Counted from the stretch's first letter, positions 48,032 through 56,751 are shown. The stretch: 64,000 bases of DNA from Bifidobacterium catenulatum PV20-2 (GCF_000800455.1 NZ_CP007456.1:1550001-1614000), one strand, 5' to 3'. Numbers and translations are program-made. Notes: generated by a model not told the origin, from the sequence alone.

Positions 48032-48787
48032 ATGACAAATAATTCCAATACCTGTGTGATTTTCGCGGCAGGTGAATATTACGGAGAAGCACCAAGAGTT
48101 CCGGCTGACTCGTTCGTCATCGCCGCGGACGGTGGGCTTGATCATGCCCGCGCCCTTGACGTAATGCCCGACGTGGTAGTAGGTGATTTCGATTCGATCA
48201 CGGGCAAACGCCCCGCACCGGGCGAGCGCACCGTCGAGCTGCCGCCGGAAAAAGACGATCCGGATCTGTTATCCGCCCTCAAAATCGGATGGTTTCACGG
48301 TGCGAGGCTTTTCCATATCTACGGCGCGCTCGGAGGACGGATCGACCATACGATATCCAACATCCAGTTGATGGCATTGCTCGCCAATCATGGCGGCATC
48401 GGTTTTCTGCACGGCAATGATTCCATTGTGACGGCGATATGCGATGGAGATCTTGACTTCGCAGCAAGCGATGTCGAACCGGGTCGCATGATCTCCGTCT
48501 TCTCTCATTCCGACACATCCGTCGGCGTTTGCGAAAAAGGCTTGAAATACGAGATAAGCGGCGCGCTCATGACCAGCACCAAGGTCAACGGAGTCAGTAA
48601 TGAGTTCCGGCATGGCCTGCCCGCGCATGTCGGGGTCACCCAAGGCACGCTCATCGTGACATTCCCAGCCGAAGCGCCTCTGCCGCAGGTCTCTTGGCAT
48701 CATGCGTTCAAGGGTGATCTCGGCCCATTGGATACCAAAATCTCGTCTGCGCTCGTCGAACGCAGCCTGAAACCACATACAGCGTGA
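48032..48787 (+). CDS. Thiamine pyrophosphokinase
   Basis: The 251-residue enzyme makes thiamine diphosphate from thiamine and ATP. The N-terminal domain has VIAADGGLDHARALDVMPDV and VVGDFDSITG, with the catalytic acidic residues, then ELPPEKDDPDLLSALKIG and the ALGGRIDHTISNIQLM motif. A beta-rich C-terminal thiamine-binding domain follows. The ATG is at 48032 with no ribosome binding site. It is divergent from infC and upstream of gap. Confidence 0.93.
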   Translation: MTNNSNTCVIFAAGEYYGEAPRVPADSFVIAADGGLDHARALDVMPDVVVGDFDSITGKRPAPGERTVELPPEKDDPDLLSALKIGWFHGARLFHIYGALGGRIDHTISNIQLMALLANHGGIGFLHGNDSIVTAICDGDLDFAASDVEPGRMISVFSHSDTSVGVCEKGLKYEISGALMTSTKVNGVSNEFRHGLPAHVGVTQGTLIVTFPAEAPLPQVSWHHAFKGDLGPLDTKISSALVERSLKPHTA

Positions 48788-48834
48788 GCCCTCACAGAAA
48801 ATACGACGTTTTCTGAAACACACGCGCGAATACG

Positions 48835-48864
48835 TTGTCTTAAGTACAGGTGACGCACTAAAGT
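48835..48864 (+). promoter_or_regulatory. Candidate promoter of gap
   Basis: TTGTCT (48835-48840) and TAAAGT (48859-48864) are separated by 18 bases, 71 bases before the gap start. GTGACGCACTAAAGTGGGTGAC includes two GTGACG-like direct repeats around the -10. Confidence 0.45.
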
Positions 48865-48934
48865 GGGTGACGTTGGTAAACAATGGCTTCTGTGTGCCCG
48901 GCACACGTGTGGCCTACCCTAAAGGGAGAATTAC

Positions 48935-49990
48935 ATGACAGTTAAGATTGGTATCAACGGCTTTGGTCGTATCGGTCGTCTGGCTTTCCGCCGCATCTTC
49001 GAGCTGCAGGCTCGTGGCGGCCAGGCCGGTGACATTGAGGTCGCTGCAATCAACGATCTGACCACCCCGTCCATGCTGGCCTACCTGCTGAAGTACGACA
49101 GCACCCACGGCACCTTCCGTCATGACGATGGCACCCCGGTTGAGGTCACCTCCACCGAAGATTCCATCGTGGTCGATGGCAAGGAATACAAGGTTTACGC
49201 CGAGAAGGATGCCAACAACATCCCGTGGGTCAAGAACGATGGCGTTGAGTTCGTGCTCGAGTGCACCGGCTTCTACACCTCCGCTGAGAAGTCCCAGGCT
49301 CACATCAACGCTGGCGCCAAGAAGGTCCTGATCTCCGCTCCGGCCAAGGACGAGACCACCCCGACCGTCGTCTTCGGTGTGAACCACAACATCCTGAAGG
49401 CTTCCGACGTGATCGTGTCCGCCGGCTCCTGCACCACCAACTCCATGGCCGCTATGGTCAAGCTGTTGGACGAGAACTGGGGCATCAAGGCTGGCTTCAT
49501 GACCACCATCCACGCCTACACCGGCACCCAGATGATCCTCGACGGCCCGCGCTTCCCGAAGGCTCGCAACAACCGCGCCGCCGCGATCAACACCATTCCT
49601 CACTCCACCGGCGCTGCCAAGGCCATCGGCAAGGTCGTTCCGTCTGTGAACGGCAAGCTGCAGGGCCACGCCCAGCGTATCCAGGTTCCGGATGGCTCCG
49701 TCACCGAGCTGACCACCGTTCTGAACAAGGAAGTCACCGCTGACGAGATCAACGCCGCATTCAAGGCCGCCTTCTCCTCCACCGAATTCTACGGCTACAA
49801 CGAGGATGGCATCGTGTCTTCCGACATCATCGGCGACACCCACGGTGGCGTGTTCGATCCGACCCAGACCGACGTCAACACCGTTGACGGCGTGACCATG
49901 GCTCGTACCGTTTCTTGGTACGACAACGAGTACGGCTTCACCTGCAACATGGTGCGCACCCTGCTGTACTTCGCTGAGATCTCCGAGTGA
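48935..49990 (+). CDS. gap: Glyceraldehyde-3-phosphate dehydrogenase
   Basis: The 351-residue type I enzyme opens VKIGINGFGRIGRLAFRRIF, has catalytic Cys in SAGSCTTNSMAAM and the NAD-binding and HSTGAAKAIGKVVP blocks, and ends with WYDNEYGFTCNMVRTLLYFA. It catalyses the NAD-linked lower-glycolytic step, also used by the bifid shunt. AAAGGGAG precedes the ATG. The codon bias is the strongest in the window, in keeping with very high expression. Confidence 0.98.
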   Translation: MTVKIGINGFGRIGRLAFRRIFELQARGGQAGDIEVAAINDLTTPSMLAYLLKYDSTHGTFRHDDGTPVEVTSTEDSIVVDGKEYKVYAEKDANNIPWVKNDGVEFVLECTGFYTSAEKSQAHINAGAKKVLISAPAKDETTPTVVFGVNHNILKASDVIVSAGSCTTNSMAAMVKLLDENWGIKAGFMTTIHAYTGTQMILDGPRFPKARNNRAAAINTIPHSTGAAKAIGKVVPSVNGKLQGHAQRIQVPDGSVTELTTVLNKEVTADEINAAFKAAFSSTEFYGYNEDGIVSSDIIGDTHGGVFDPTQTDVNTVDGVTMARTVSWYDNEYGFTCNMVRTLLYFAEISE

Positions 49991-50035
49991 ATCAATAGCG
50001 GAACAATCCGCACGATTCTAAGTAGAACTTAGTGC

Positions 50036-50067
50036 AAGGGCTTTCGCTTCACGGCGGAAGCCCTTTT
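50036..50067 (+). terminator. Terminator of gap
   Basis: AAGGGCTTTCGC pairs with GCGGAAGCCCTT across a short loop, followed by TTT and more T; 45 bases past the gap stop. Confidence 0.92.
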
Positions 50068-50105
50068 GTTAACCGACGCAAATACGTACCGATACAAATA
50101 CGTTT

Positions 50106-50111
50106 TAGAGT
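50106..50111 (+). promoter_or_regulatory. -10 element placed for a leaderless mRNA
   Basis: TAGAGT ends 8 bases before the ATG of the YbaK-type gene, the third case of this spacing in the window. Confidence 0.45.
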
Positions 50112-50119
50112 AGAGCAAC

Positions 50120-50626
50120 ATGGGCAAGAAAAAGCATGAGAAGGGAGCCGGTTCAACACCGGCAACCGTGCAACTGGAACAAGCCGGAATCCCATTCAAG
50201 ACTTACGAATACGCACATTCAAATGACCATATGGATGACGGCTATGGGGTCGAGGCCGCCACCAAACTGGGCTTTGACGAGCATCAGGTATTCAAAACGC
50301 TTATGGCCGACACCGGCTCCGAACGCGTGGTAGGCGTGGTTCCTGTAAGCGGACACATGGATCTGAAGGCGCTGGCCGCAGCGGTCGGAGCCAAAAAAGC
50401 CTCCATGGCCGATCCAAAGGTCGCCATGCGCGAATCCGGGTATGTAGTTGGAGGCATCTCACCGCTCGGCCAACGCACACATCACAAAACCGTACTCGAC
50501 GAAAGTGCTTTGCAATATAGCGAGATACTGCTGTCGGGAGGCAAACGCGGCTTTTCGATCGGCATCAATCCCAACGATCTGCTCAAAGTGCTTGACGGCG
50601 TAGCCGCGCCTATCGGCGCTCGGTAA
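50120..50626 (+). CDS. YbaK-type aminoacyl-tRNA deacylase
   Basis: The 168-residue single-domain protein matches the YbaK/EbsC class that clears Cys-tRNA(Pro). It has VQLEQAGIPFKTYEYAHSND, the catalytic-Lys segment VFKTLMADTG, and the conserved YVVGGISPLGQRTHHKTVLD block, ending FSIGINPNDLLKVLDG. It starts at ATG 50120 with only a weak AGAG upstream. It is monocistronic between gap and convergent ispH. Confidence 0.9.
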   Translation: MGKKKHEKGAGSTPATVQLEQAGIPFKTYEYAHSNDHMDDGYGVEAATKLGFDEHQVFKTLMADTGSERVVGVVPVSGHMDLKALAAAVGAKKASMADPKVAMRESGYVVGGISPLGQRTHHKTVLDESALQYSEILLSGGKRGFSIGINPNDLLKVLDGVAAPIGAR

Positions 50627-50651
50627 AGTACTCGACGCTCGCAAAGTCCAA

Positions 50652-51665
50652 TCAGCTGACCGGTTTCTTACGAAGTTCACTGGGAAGCACGAAATGCATG
50701 TTTTCCTTGATGGTTTCAATGGTGGTCACATCGGTGAAACCTTGGCTTCGCAGCGATTCGATAACACCTGACACCAATTCGTCAGGTACGGATGCGCCCG
50801 ACGAGATTCCCACGGATTCAACACCCTCGAACCATGCGGGATCAAGCTCGGACGCATCGTCCACACGGTGGGCCTTTCCGCAAGCACCATCAAGTACACC
50901 GCCAAAACGCGTGTTCAACCCCTCCTGCGCGACCTCCATCAAGCGCACGGAGTTCGACGAATTCGCCGAACCGACGATCACCACGCAATCCGACTGCTCG
51001 GCAACGAGTTTGACCGAGGTCTGACGATTCGACGTGGCATAGCAGATATCGGAATTCGGAGGCATCTCAAGCCATGGGAAACGCTCCTTCAACGCGGCGA
51101 TAGTACCTGCCGTCTCATCCACGCTCAGCGTGGTCTGCGAAAGCAGCACCAACTTCGTATCCGAAGAAAAATCCAGCGAATCGACATCCGACTCATGCTC
51201 AATCAGATGCACATGTTCCGGAGATTCGCCGACCACGCCAACGGCCTCATCATGACCCTTATGCCCGATGTAGATGATTTCGTAGCCTTCTTTGACGAAA
51301 CGCAACACCTCACGATGCACCTTGCTCACCAAGGGGCATGTGGCGTCAACAACATGCATGCCTCGAGCCGCGGCCTCAGCCTTCACTGCAGGAGACACGC
51401 CGTGCGCAGAGAAGACAATCGGAATTCCTGCGGCAGCCGCGGAATCGGGAATCTCAGCCAATTCCTGCACGAATACTGCACCCTGAGCCGACAGTTCTTC
51501 GACAACATGCTTATTGTGCACAATCTGACGACGCACATACACTGGAGGCAGATCGTCATTCCGAGATGGATTGGCAGCCTTGAGAATCGTCTGCACAGTC
51601 AGAATCGCCCTGTCTACGCCCGCACAAAAGCCACGGGGATCCGCCAGTACGATGCGTTTGGTCAT
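50652..51665 (-). CDS. ispH: 4-hydroxy-3-methylbut-2-enyl diphosphate reductase
   Basis: The 337-residue 4Fe-4S enzyme does the last step of the MEP isoprenoid pathway. The cluster cysteines are seen in DPRGFCAGVDRAIL near residue 13, in VVDATCPLVSKVHRE, and in NSDICYATSNRQ. The substrate histidines are in HNKHVVEEL and GHKGHDEAVG. GGCGGCCATC precedes the ATG. Confidence 0.96.
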   Translation of the reverse strand: MTKRIVLADPRGFCAGVDRAILTVQTILKAANPSRNDDLPPVYVRRQIVHNKHVVEELSAQGAVFVQELAEIPDSAAAAGIPIVFSAHGVSPAVKAEAAARGMHVVDATCPLVSKVHREVLRFVKEGYEIIYIGHKGHDEAVGVVGESPEHVHLIEHESDVDSLDFSSDTKLVLLSQTTLSVDETAGTIAALKERFPWLEMPPNSDICYATSNRQTSVKLVAEQSDCVVIVGSANSSNSVRLMEVAQEGLNTRFGGVLDGACGKAHRVDDASELDPAWFEGVESVGISSGASVPDELVSGVIESLRSQGFTDVTTIETIKENMHFVLPSELRKKPVS

Positions 51666-51777
51666 GATGGCCGCCTTTCGTCACTTCGTGAAAACCTCAT
51701 CAATACTAAGACATGGACGGCACGCCGAAGAAGCTGCATCGCCATACGACGTAAAACAGGTAGACTGTGGTGTTGGT

Positions 51778-51795
51778 GGTAACAATACCGTTACC
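51778..51795. promoter_or_regulatory. Palindrome upstream of the aldose epimerase
   Basis: GGTAAC-AATACC-GTTACC is an 18-base inverted repeat about 30 bases before the start codon and 11 bases after a -10-like TAGACT (51761-51766). Its size and place fit a LacI-type sugar-repressor operator. Confidence 0.45.
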
Positions 51796-51826
51796 GGAAC
51801 CTATCCAACAGCACTATGGAGTGACT

Positions 51827-52777
51827 ATGACCTGCATCAACCTGCCTGCCCGCACCGGACAGCAATTCTCCATCTCCCATGGCGACTATGAAGCCGTCAT
51901 CACCGAACTTGGCGCAACTATGCGCAAACTGACCTATAAGGGCGAGGATCTGACCGTCGCCCTTGGCCCTGATGATCTGGTAACCTGCTGCCACGGCCAG
52001 ATTCTCATTCCGTTCCCGAACCGTATCAAGGGCGGCGAGTACACGTTCGAAGGTAAAACCTATTCGCTGCCAATCGACGAGCATGACCGCAACACCGCCA
52101 TCCACGGCTACGGCTACCGCTCGTTCTGGAAGCTGATCTCGCTTGCCGAAGACGCAGTCACCCTCGCCTGGCGCTCCCCCAACATGGTCGGTTACCCGTT
52201 TGACCTGTATGTCACCGCCACCTACAGCCTCGCCGATGACGGCATGCACTTGACCGTCAGCGCCTACAACAATGGCAACGCAAACGCGCCGTGGGCTTTG
52301 GCCATTCACCCGTGGCTCGCCAACAGCCTTAACGGCTATGGAGACGAGATCGACGAGCACAACGCCAAATGCAGCCTCACGCTGCCGGCTCGCACACACG
52401 TCACCGTAGACGAGAACCTCATTCCGACCGGCACCGAGCCGGTTGACGGTACCAAATACGATCTGCGCGAAGACACTCTGCTTACCGAGCAGCCGTTCGA
52501 CGATGCATGGACCGATCTGGAGCATGCCGAAGACGGTTCCGTCACGGCAGTGTTCACCCGTGCCGACGGCAAGAAGGTCCGTGTTGGCGGCGATGAAACC
52601 ATTACTTCGTTCCAGGTGTGCACAGGCACGAAGTTCCCCGCATCCCAGCATCCCGCCGGCGTTGCAGTGGAACCGCAGACCGCTTATGCCAACGCGTTCA
52701 ACACGGGTAACGACCTGATTGTGATCAAGCCGGGCGAAACCACCAGCACGTCGCTGTTCCTCGGTATGGCCGAGTGA
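51827..52777 (+). CDS. Aldose 1-epimerase family protein
   Basis: The 316-residue protein of the GalM superfamily converts alpha and beta anomers of sugars. Substrate-contact blocks are ILIPFPNRIKGGEYTFEGKT, the AIHGYGYRSFWKL with catalytic His, and WALAIHPWLANSL with a second His; the C-terminal catalytic Glu would be in GVAVEPQTAYANAFNTG. The ATG at 51827 follows GGAGTGACT; the longer frame to 51767 overlaps the promoter region. Sugar specificity is unknown. Confidence 0.9.
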   Translation: MTCINLPARTGQQFSISHGDYEAVITELGATMRKLTYKGEDLTVALGPDDLVTCCHGQILIPFPNRIKGGEYTFEGKTYSLPIDEHDRNTAIHGYGYRSFWKLISLAEDAVTLAWRSPNMVGYPFDLYVTATYSLADDGMHLTVSAYNNGNANAPWALAIHPWLANSLNGYGDEIDEHNAKCSLTLPARTHVTVDENLIPTGTEPVDGTKYDLREDTLLTEQPFDDAWTDLEHAEDGSVTAVFTRADGKKVRVGGDETITSFQVCTGTKFPASQHPAGVAVEPQTAYANAFNTGNDLIVIKPGETTSTSLFLGMAE

Positions 52778-52857
52778 TCTGATCGTCTGAATCAACCGAC
52801 TTCGTTCACATCAAGGTCCACGGATAAGCCGAAATGGTCATGTATCGAACACAGGAT

Positions 52858-52887
52858 TTGTCAAACGTCTTGCTTGTGTGCGATAAT
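52858..52887 (+). promoter_or_regulatory. Promoter of the bL37 gene
   Basis: TTGTCA (52858-52863) and GATAAT (52882-52887), spacer 18, lie 38 bases before the start codon. It is the most canonical sigma-70 promoter in the window. Confidence 0.65.
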
Positions 52888-52924
52888 CCCGAAGGCTTGT
52901 TAATCGTAAGTAAAGGAGTCCATC

Positions 52925-52999
52925 ATGGGCATGCGCGGACGTAAGCGCAAGGATCGTCGTAAGAAGGCCGCCAATCACGGCAAGCGTCCAAACGCCTGA
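52925..52999 (+). CDS. 50S ribosomal protein bL37
   Basis: The 24-residue, highly basic peptide MGMRGRKRKDRRKKAANHGK then RPNA matches the tiny actinobacterial ribosomal protein bL37, whose ANHGKRPN end is conserved. AAAGGAG lies six bases before the ATG, a strong promoter precedes it and a strong terminator follows. Easily missed because of its size. Confidence 0.88.
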   Translation: MGMRGRKRKDRRKKAANHGKRPNA

Positions 53000-53032
53000 T
53001 CCCTGCCAGCGTGAATAACGCTACAGAACATT

Positions 53033-53071
53033 GAAAACCCCGCCGAATCACCATTGATTCGCGGGGTTTTC
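53033..53071 (+). terminator. Terminator of the bL37 gene
   Basis: GAAAACCCCGC(C)GAATCA pairs with TGATTCGCGGGGTTTTC with one bulged C, loop CCAT, T-run at the end. By symmetry it can also end the sigma-factor transcript from the other side. Confidence 0.9.
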
Positions 53072-53157
53072 TCATATCTCCTTTCAGTCTGTCACAAGTC
53101 CGTCGTGCCAACTGCCACTGCCGATACCAATGCCACTGTCAAACGGCATGCACAAGC

Positions 53158-53406
53158 TCACTCGCCACAGCAATGGTCGAGTGTGGCTTCAAGACGGTCA
53201 ATCAGACTCTGCGGGGCATGCTGCGGACGCAGATACGCGCGCATGGCCGCGATCAATGCCCTTTCATGCTCGTCGCAGCAACGTTCGGGGTCGAAACAAT
53301 CACCGGAGGCGCTAACGCGCACGCTGGTATGCGTAACCCGGGTCACAACAGTGCCGTCCTCGCTGGTGGTGACAGTGGTGATATGCCGTTCGATCGATTC
53401 ACTCAT
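53158..53406 (-). CDS. Small Cys/His protein, probable anti-sigma partner
   Basis: The 82-residue product overlaps the ECF sigma stop (ATGA) and so sits where RsrA/RshA-type redox anti-sigma factors lie. It has Cys37, Cys43, Cys44, His47 and a C-terminal His78-Cys79-Cys80, but not the usual HxxxCxxC zinc motif. The N-terminal part is Thr/Val-rich. An anti-sigma role is inferred from position and the Cys/His content; alternatively it may be a divergent protein of another kind. Confidence 0.7.
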   Translation of the reverse strand: MSESIERHITTVTTSEDGTVVTRVTHTSVRVSASGDCFDPERCCDEHERALIAAMRAYLRPQHAPQSLIDRLEATLDHCCGE

Positions 53407-53984
53407 GCTCTGCCCTTCCCCGCCGTGGCATAGCCACGTTCCTTCGCATAGTTGGCAAGTTCTCGTTTCAACTGCGTGCGCGCGCGATTGAGACGGCTCA
53501 TCACCGTACCGATTTTCACACCCTGCTCGTCAGCTACCTGCTGGTATGACTTGCCGTCGATCGCAGCGTCGATGAACACCTGACGGCGTTCCGGCGAAAG
53601 CTTGGCGAGCGCCGCCATGATTTCTTCAGGCGCGTAAGCGTCCAAATATTCCTGTTCCGCTGATTTAAGCTCTTCCGGTGAATGCCCAGAAGCCGAATAG
53701 ATGTCCCAATCGTCGTATTCGCCGGTGGAATCGTTGGCCCGCTGCGGTCTGCGCTTGGCTTTGGCGTATTGATTGAAGTAGGCGTTGCGCTCAATGGTCG
53801 TCATCCATGCGGCGAAATTCGTTCCCTCTTGGAAGGAGTCGAATGCCTTGAATCCTCGTTCGAAAGTATCCTGCACCAAATCTTGGGCGTCATCGGGATC
53901 GTTGGTCAGCTTCATCGCCTGCCGGTACAACGCATCAACCACAGGCATGGCAAGTTTTTCAAAACGCGCCCTTTTGCTTGCCAT
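53403..53984 (-). CDS. ECF RNA polymerase sigma factor, SigH/SigR type
   Basis: The 193-residue sigma factor has region 2 in YRQAMKLTNDPDDAQDLVQD and FQEGTNFAAWMTTIERNAYF, and region 4 in LSPERRQVFIDAAIDGKSYQ with GTVMSRLNRARTQLKRELAN, closely like Streptomyces SigR and mycobacterial SigH, which respond to thiol-oxidative stress. The ATG at 53984 (MASKRARFEK) is chosen since the long frame to 54122 would overlap the divergent murE. It is the first gene of a two-gene operon. Confidence 0.9.
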   Translation of the reverse strand: MASKRARFEKLAMPVVDALYRQAMKLTNDPDDAQDLVQDTFERGFKAFDSFQEGTNFAAWMTTIERNAYFNQYAKAKRRPQRANDSTGEYDDWDIYSASGHSPEELKSAEQEYLDAYAPEEIMAALAKLSPERRQVFIDAAIDGKSYQQVADEQGVKIGTVMSRLNRARTQLKRELANYAKERGYATAGKGRA

Positions 53985-54103
53985 GGTTTCCGTTCGTACT
54001 TCAGTCACAGCTTCATTGTAATCACATCGACTTCCACATGCCATGCACATAGCTGACGGTAGAATGGCTGTTCGGTATCCGAAGAACAGGGAGAACACGA
54101 AAC

Positions 54104-55657
54104 ATGGCTTTGACTCTGGCATCTGCAGCGCGTCTGCTCAGCGAGTACGGATTGCTGCGCGAAATCATCCAAGGAGACGCCTGGACGCTTGACGTGCAGA
54201 CCATCAACGGATTCGACAAGCCGTTCGGTTCAATCACCTACGACACCAGGCAGGTCGTATCTGGCACACTCCTGTGCTGCAAAGGCCGTTTCAAAGCGGA
54301 ATATCTCAATGGCATCGATGATCGTGGTCTTGCCGCATACGTTGCGGAAAACGACTTCTCCGCAACAACGACGGCCCCTGGACTTATTGTGAACGACGCG
54401 CGCAAAGCCATGAGTCTGCTGTCTGCGGCATTTTATGGGTACCCGCAGAACCAACTGAAAGTCATCGGCATTACTGGAACCAAGGGAAAAACCACTACCG
54501 CCTATCTCACTCAAGCTATGCTCAACGGCTGCTCCGGCGGCAAATGCGCTTTGTTCTCTTCCGTGGATAACTGCATTGACGGACATACCTATGTCGAGTC
54601 CGATTTGACCACCCCGGAGTCCATGGATGCGTTCCGTATGATGAGCGAAGCCGTTGATAACGGCATGGAGTACCTGGTTATGGAGGTTTCGTCGCAGGCG
54701 TACAAAGTCGATCGCGTTTTCGGAATTACTTTCGACGTCGCCGCATTCCTCAATATCAGCCCGGACCATATCAGCCCCATCGAGCATCCGACATTCGAGG
54801 ATTACTTCCACTGCAAACGTCAGATCGTAAAGAATTGCCGTTTCTTGGTTCTCGGCACGGCATGCGCACACGCCGATCTTATTCGTCAGGATGCTGCAAT
54901 CGCTGATATTCCCGTCACCACGTTCGCTCTTGGCGAAGCATCGGCCGCGGATGTGACCGCATGGCCGGAACTTATAGACCATAGCCGTTTCGCCATTGCG
55001 GTGGAAGGTGAACAGATCGGCTCGCTCAGTCTGCAATTGGATGGCGACTTCAATTATGCGAACGCCGCCGCAGCCATTGCCATTGCGCATGCCGTTGGAT
55101 TCGATTTCCACGAAACCACCGCGAAGGAAGCGCTGCGCAATATGGAACCGGTACGTATCGCCGGTCGTATGGAGCATTTCCACGATACGAAGTCGAACAC
55201 CATCGCCATCGTCGATTATGCGCACAATTATGCTTCCGTAACGGCGTTGCTCGACTATGTCGACCAACGCTACGGCAAGGACGATCCTGAAGTCACGCTG
55301 GTCACTGGATCAACAGGCAATAAAGCGTATGATCGCAGATCGGAAATCGTCAGGGCCGCTCAGAATCGCGTCGACCATCTGATTCTCACCTTCGAAGACA
55401 CGGATGACGAGCCTGTGGAACACGTCTGCCAAGACATGCTCGACAGTGTCACCAATCCTGATCTGGATGCGAGGATCATTCTCGACCGTACGGAAGCAGT
55501 GGAATCGACCGTAGCAATCGACCGCAAGAATCCCAACCGCCTCCATATCATCCTCATCATAGGCAAAGGCAACGAGCGCTGGTTCAAAGACCACGGCAAG
55601 CATGTTCCCTTCGAAGGCGACGACCACATTGTGGAGCGTATTTTTGGACTTGCCTGA
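54104..55657 (+). CDS. murE: UDP-N-acetylmuramoyl-tripeptide synthetase
   Basis: The 517-residue Mur ligase adds the third residue of the peptidoglycan stem. The P-loop ITGTKGKTTTAYLTQAML is near residue 125 and TTPESMDAFRMM and EVSSQAYKVDRVFG follow. The specificity loop near 435 reads TFEDTDDEPVEH in place of the DNPR of diaminopimelate enzymes, which fits a lysine or ornithine enzyme. GGGAGAACACGAAAC precedes the ATG. It pairs with the femX-like gene downstream. Confidence 0.92.
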   Translation: MALTLASAARLLSEYGLLREIIQGDAWTLDVQTINGFDKPFGSITYDTRQVVSGTLLCCKGRFKAEYLNGIDDRGLAAYVAENDFSATTTAPGLIVNDARKAMSLLSAAFYGYPQNQLKVIGITGTKGKTTTAYLTQAMLNGCSGGKCALFSSVDNCIDGHTYVESDLTTPESMDAFRMMSEAVDNGMEYLVMEVSSQAYKVDRVFGITFDVAAFLNISPDHISPIEHPTFEDYFHCKRQIVKNCRFLVLGTACAHADLIRQDAAIADIPVTTFALGEASAADVTAWPELIDHSRFAIAVEGEQIGSLSLQLDGDFNYANAAAAIAIAHAVGFDFHETTAKEALRNMEPVRIAGRMEHFHDTKSNTIAIVDYAHNYASVTALLDYVDQRYGKDDPEVTLVTGSTGNKAYDRRSEIVRAAQNRVDHLILTFEDTDDEPVEHVCQDMLDSVTNPDLDARIILDRTEAVESTVAIDRKNPNRLHIILIIGKGNERWFKDHGKHVPFEGDDHIVERIFGLA

Positions 55658-55718
55658 CCTGCGGCAACAGCCAACCATCATCGAGTAATCACCAACCATA
55701 AGGAATAATCCAACAATC

Positions 55719-56720
55719 ATGATCACTCTTGAATTCACCGACGCAGCCACCATGGAACAGCAGGCTGTGCAGGCGGGGCTTACCCTGCCCATCGAACAGA
55801 CCGCGGTATGGGCCAAATATCAGAACACCATTAACGGACGTACGCCGTGGGGTGCGTATGTGGTGAAACAGGACGGCGCTCCAATCGCATTCATCGCGCT
55901 CATCGATTACGAAACCCATGGATACCACTATTTGAGGTCCGTTCATGGTCCGGCTTGGCTTGACAGGCCTTCCGCACAGCTGGAAGCGCAGGTTCGTGAC
56001 CTGCTTGTCGAGGATGTACGCAAGCGCGATAAAAACGTTGTGTTCCTGCGTATCGACTTGTGGGATTTCGAAGGCTCGTTCCCGGTGCTTTCCACCGTTC
56101 CTTACAACGAGACCGTGCACATGGACATCACCGGTGGCGATGAGGCGGTTCTTACCCGCATGAAGAAGCGTGGCCGCCGCGACGTGCGTAAGGCGTTGAG
56201 GGAGAGCCCCGCCGCTTGCGCCGATGAGACCGCGCAGGCGATGGCTGATTTTTCCGAATACTACGAGGTCATGGTTGATACCGCCCACCGTGATGGCTTC
56301 TCCCCCGCTCCGATGAGCGACTATGTCGATATGATCAGCAATCTTGGCCCTGATCATGCGCGCGTGTTCGCGGCACGTATCGACGGCAAGGTTGTGGCAT
56401 GGTCCATCATCACCATCAATGGCGATCACGCTGTCTATTACTATGCGTGCATGCGTACGGAAATCATGCGCCAGCATGTTCCCGACAAACTGATTTACGT
56501 TGTATGTTGCGCACTTGGAGAGCGGGGCTGCACTGTTCTCGATTTGATGGGCATCGGCAACGATTTCGCGCCTTCATTGAAGAGTTTGAACGGATTCAAG
56601 ACGAAATTCTCCGAGAATGTCGTACAGGTTTCGGCAGGTCGTGATATTCCGGTCAAGAAGACGTTCTACCGTTCGCTCACGCTGCTGCAGTCGCTGCGTC
56701 GCAAACTGCGCAAGCAATAA
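55719..56720 (+). CDS. FemABX-family peptidyltransferase
   Basis: The 333-residue protein belongs to the lipid II:amino-acid transferases that build interpeptide bridges using aminoacyl-tRNA. The first half has the GYHYLRSVHGPAWLD block and FLRIDLWDFEG; the second has DTAHRDGFSPAPMSDYVDMI, and DLMGIGNDFAPSLKSLNGFK with the FGG-like end. Many bifidobacteria have Ser/Ala or other short bridges; the exact residue added is not readable. Adjacent murE supports the role. Confidence 0.88.
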   Translation: MITLEFTDAATMEQQAVQAGLTLPIEQTAVWAKYQNTINGRTPWGAYVVKQDGAPIAFIALIDYETHGYHYLRSVHGPAWLDRPSAQLEAQVRDLLVEDVRKRDKNVVFLRIDLWDFEGSFPVLSTVPYNETVHMDITGGDEAVLTRMKKRGRRDVRKALRESPAACADETAQAMADFSEYYEVMVDTAHRDGFSPAPMSDYVDMISNLGPDHARVFAARIDGKVVAWSIITINGDHAVYYYACMRTEIMRQHVPDKLIYVVCCALGERGCTVLDLMGIGNDFAPSLKSLNGFKTKFSENVVQVSAGRDIPVKKTFYRSLTLLQSLRRKLRKQ

Positions 56721-56751
56721 TCATGCCTCACGACGGATAGTGTAAAATATC

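Noticed and set aside
48914..49843. 309-residue minus-strand frame
   Set aside because: Antisense to gap; the codon bias of gap keeps the opposite strand open.
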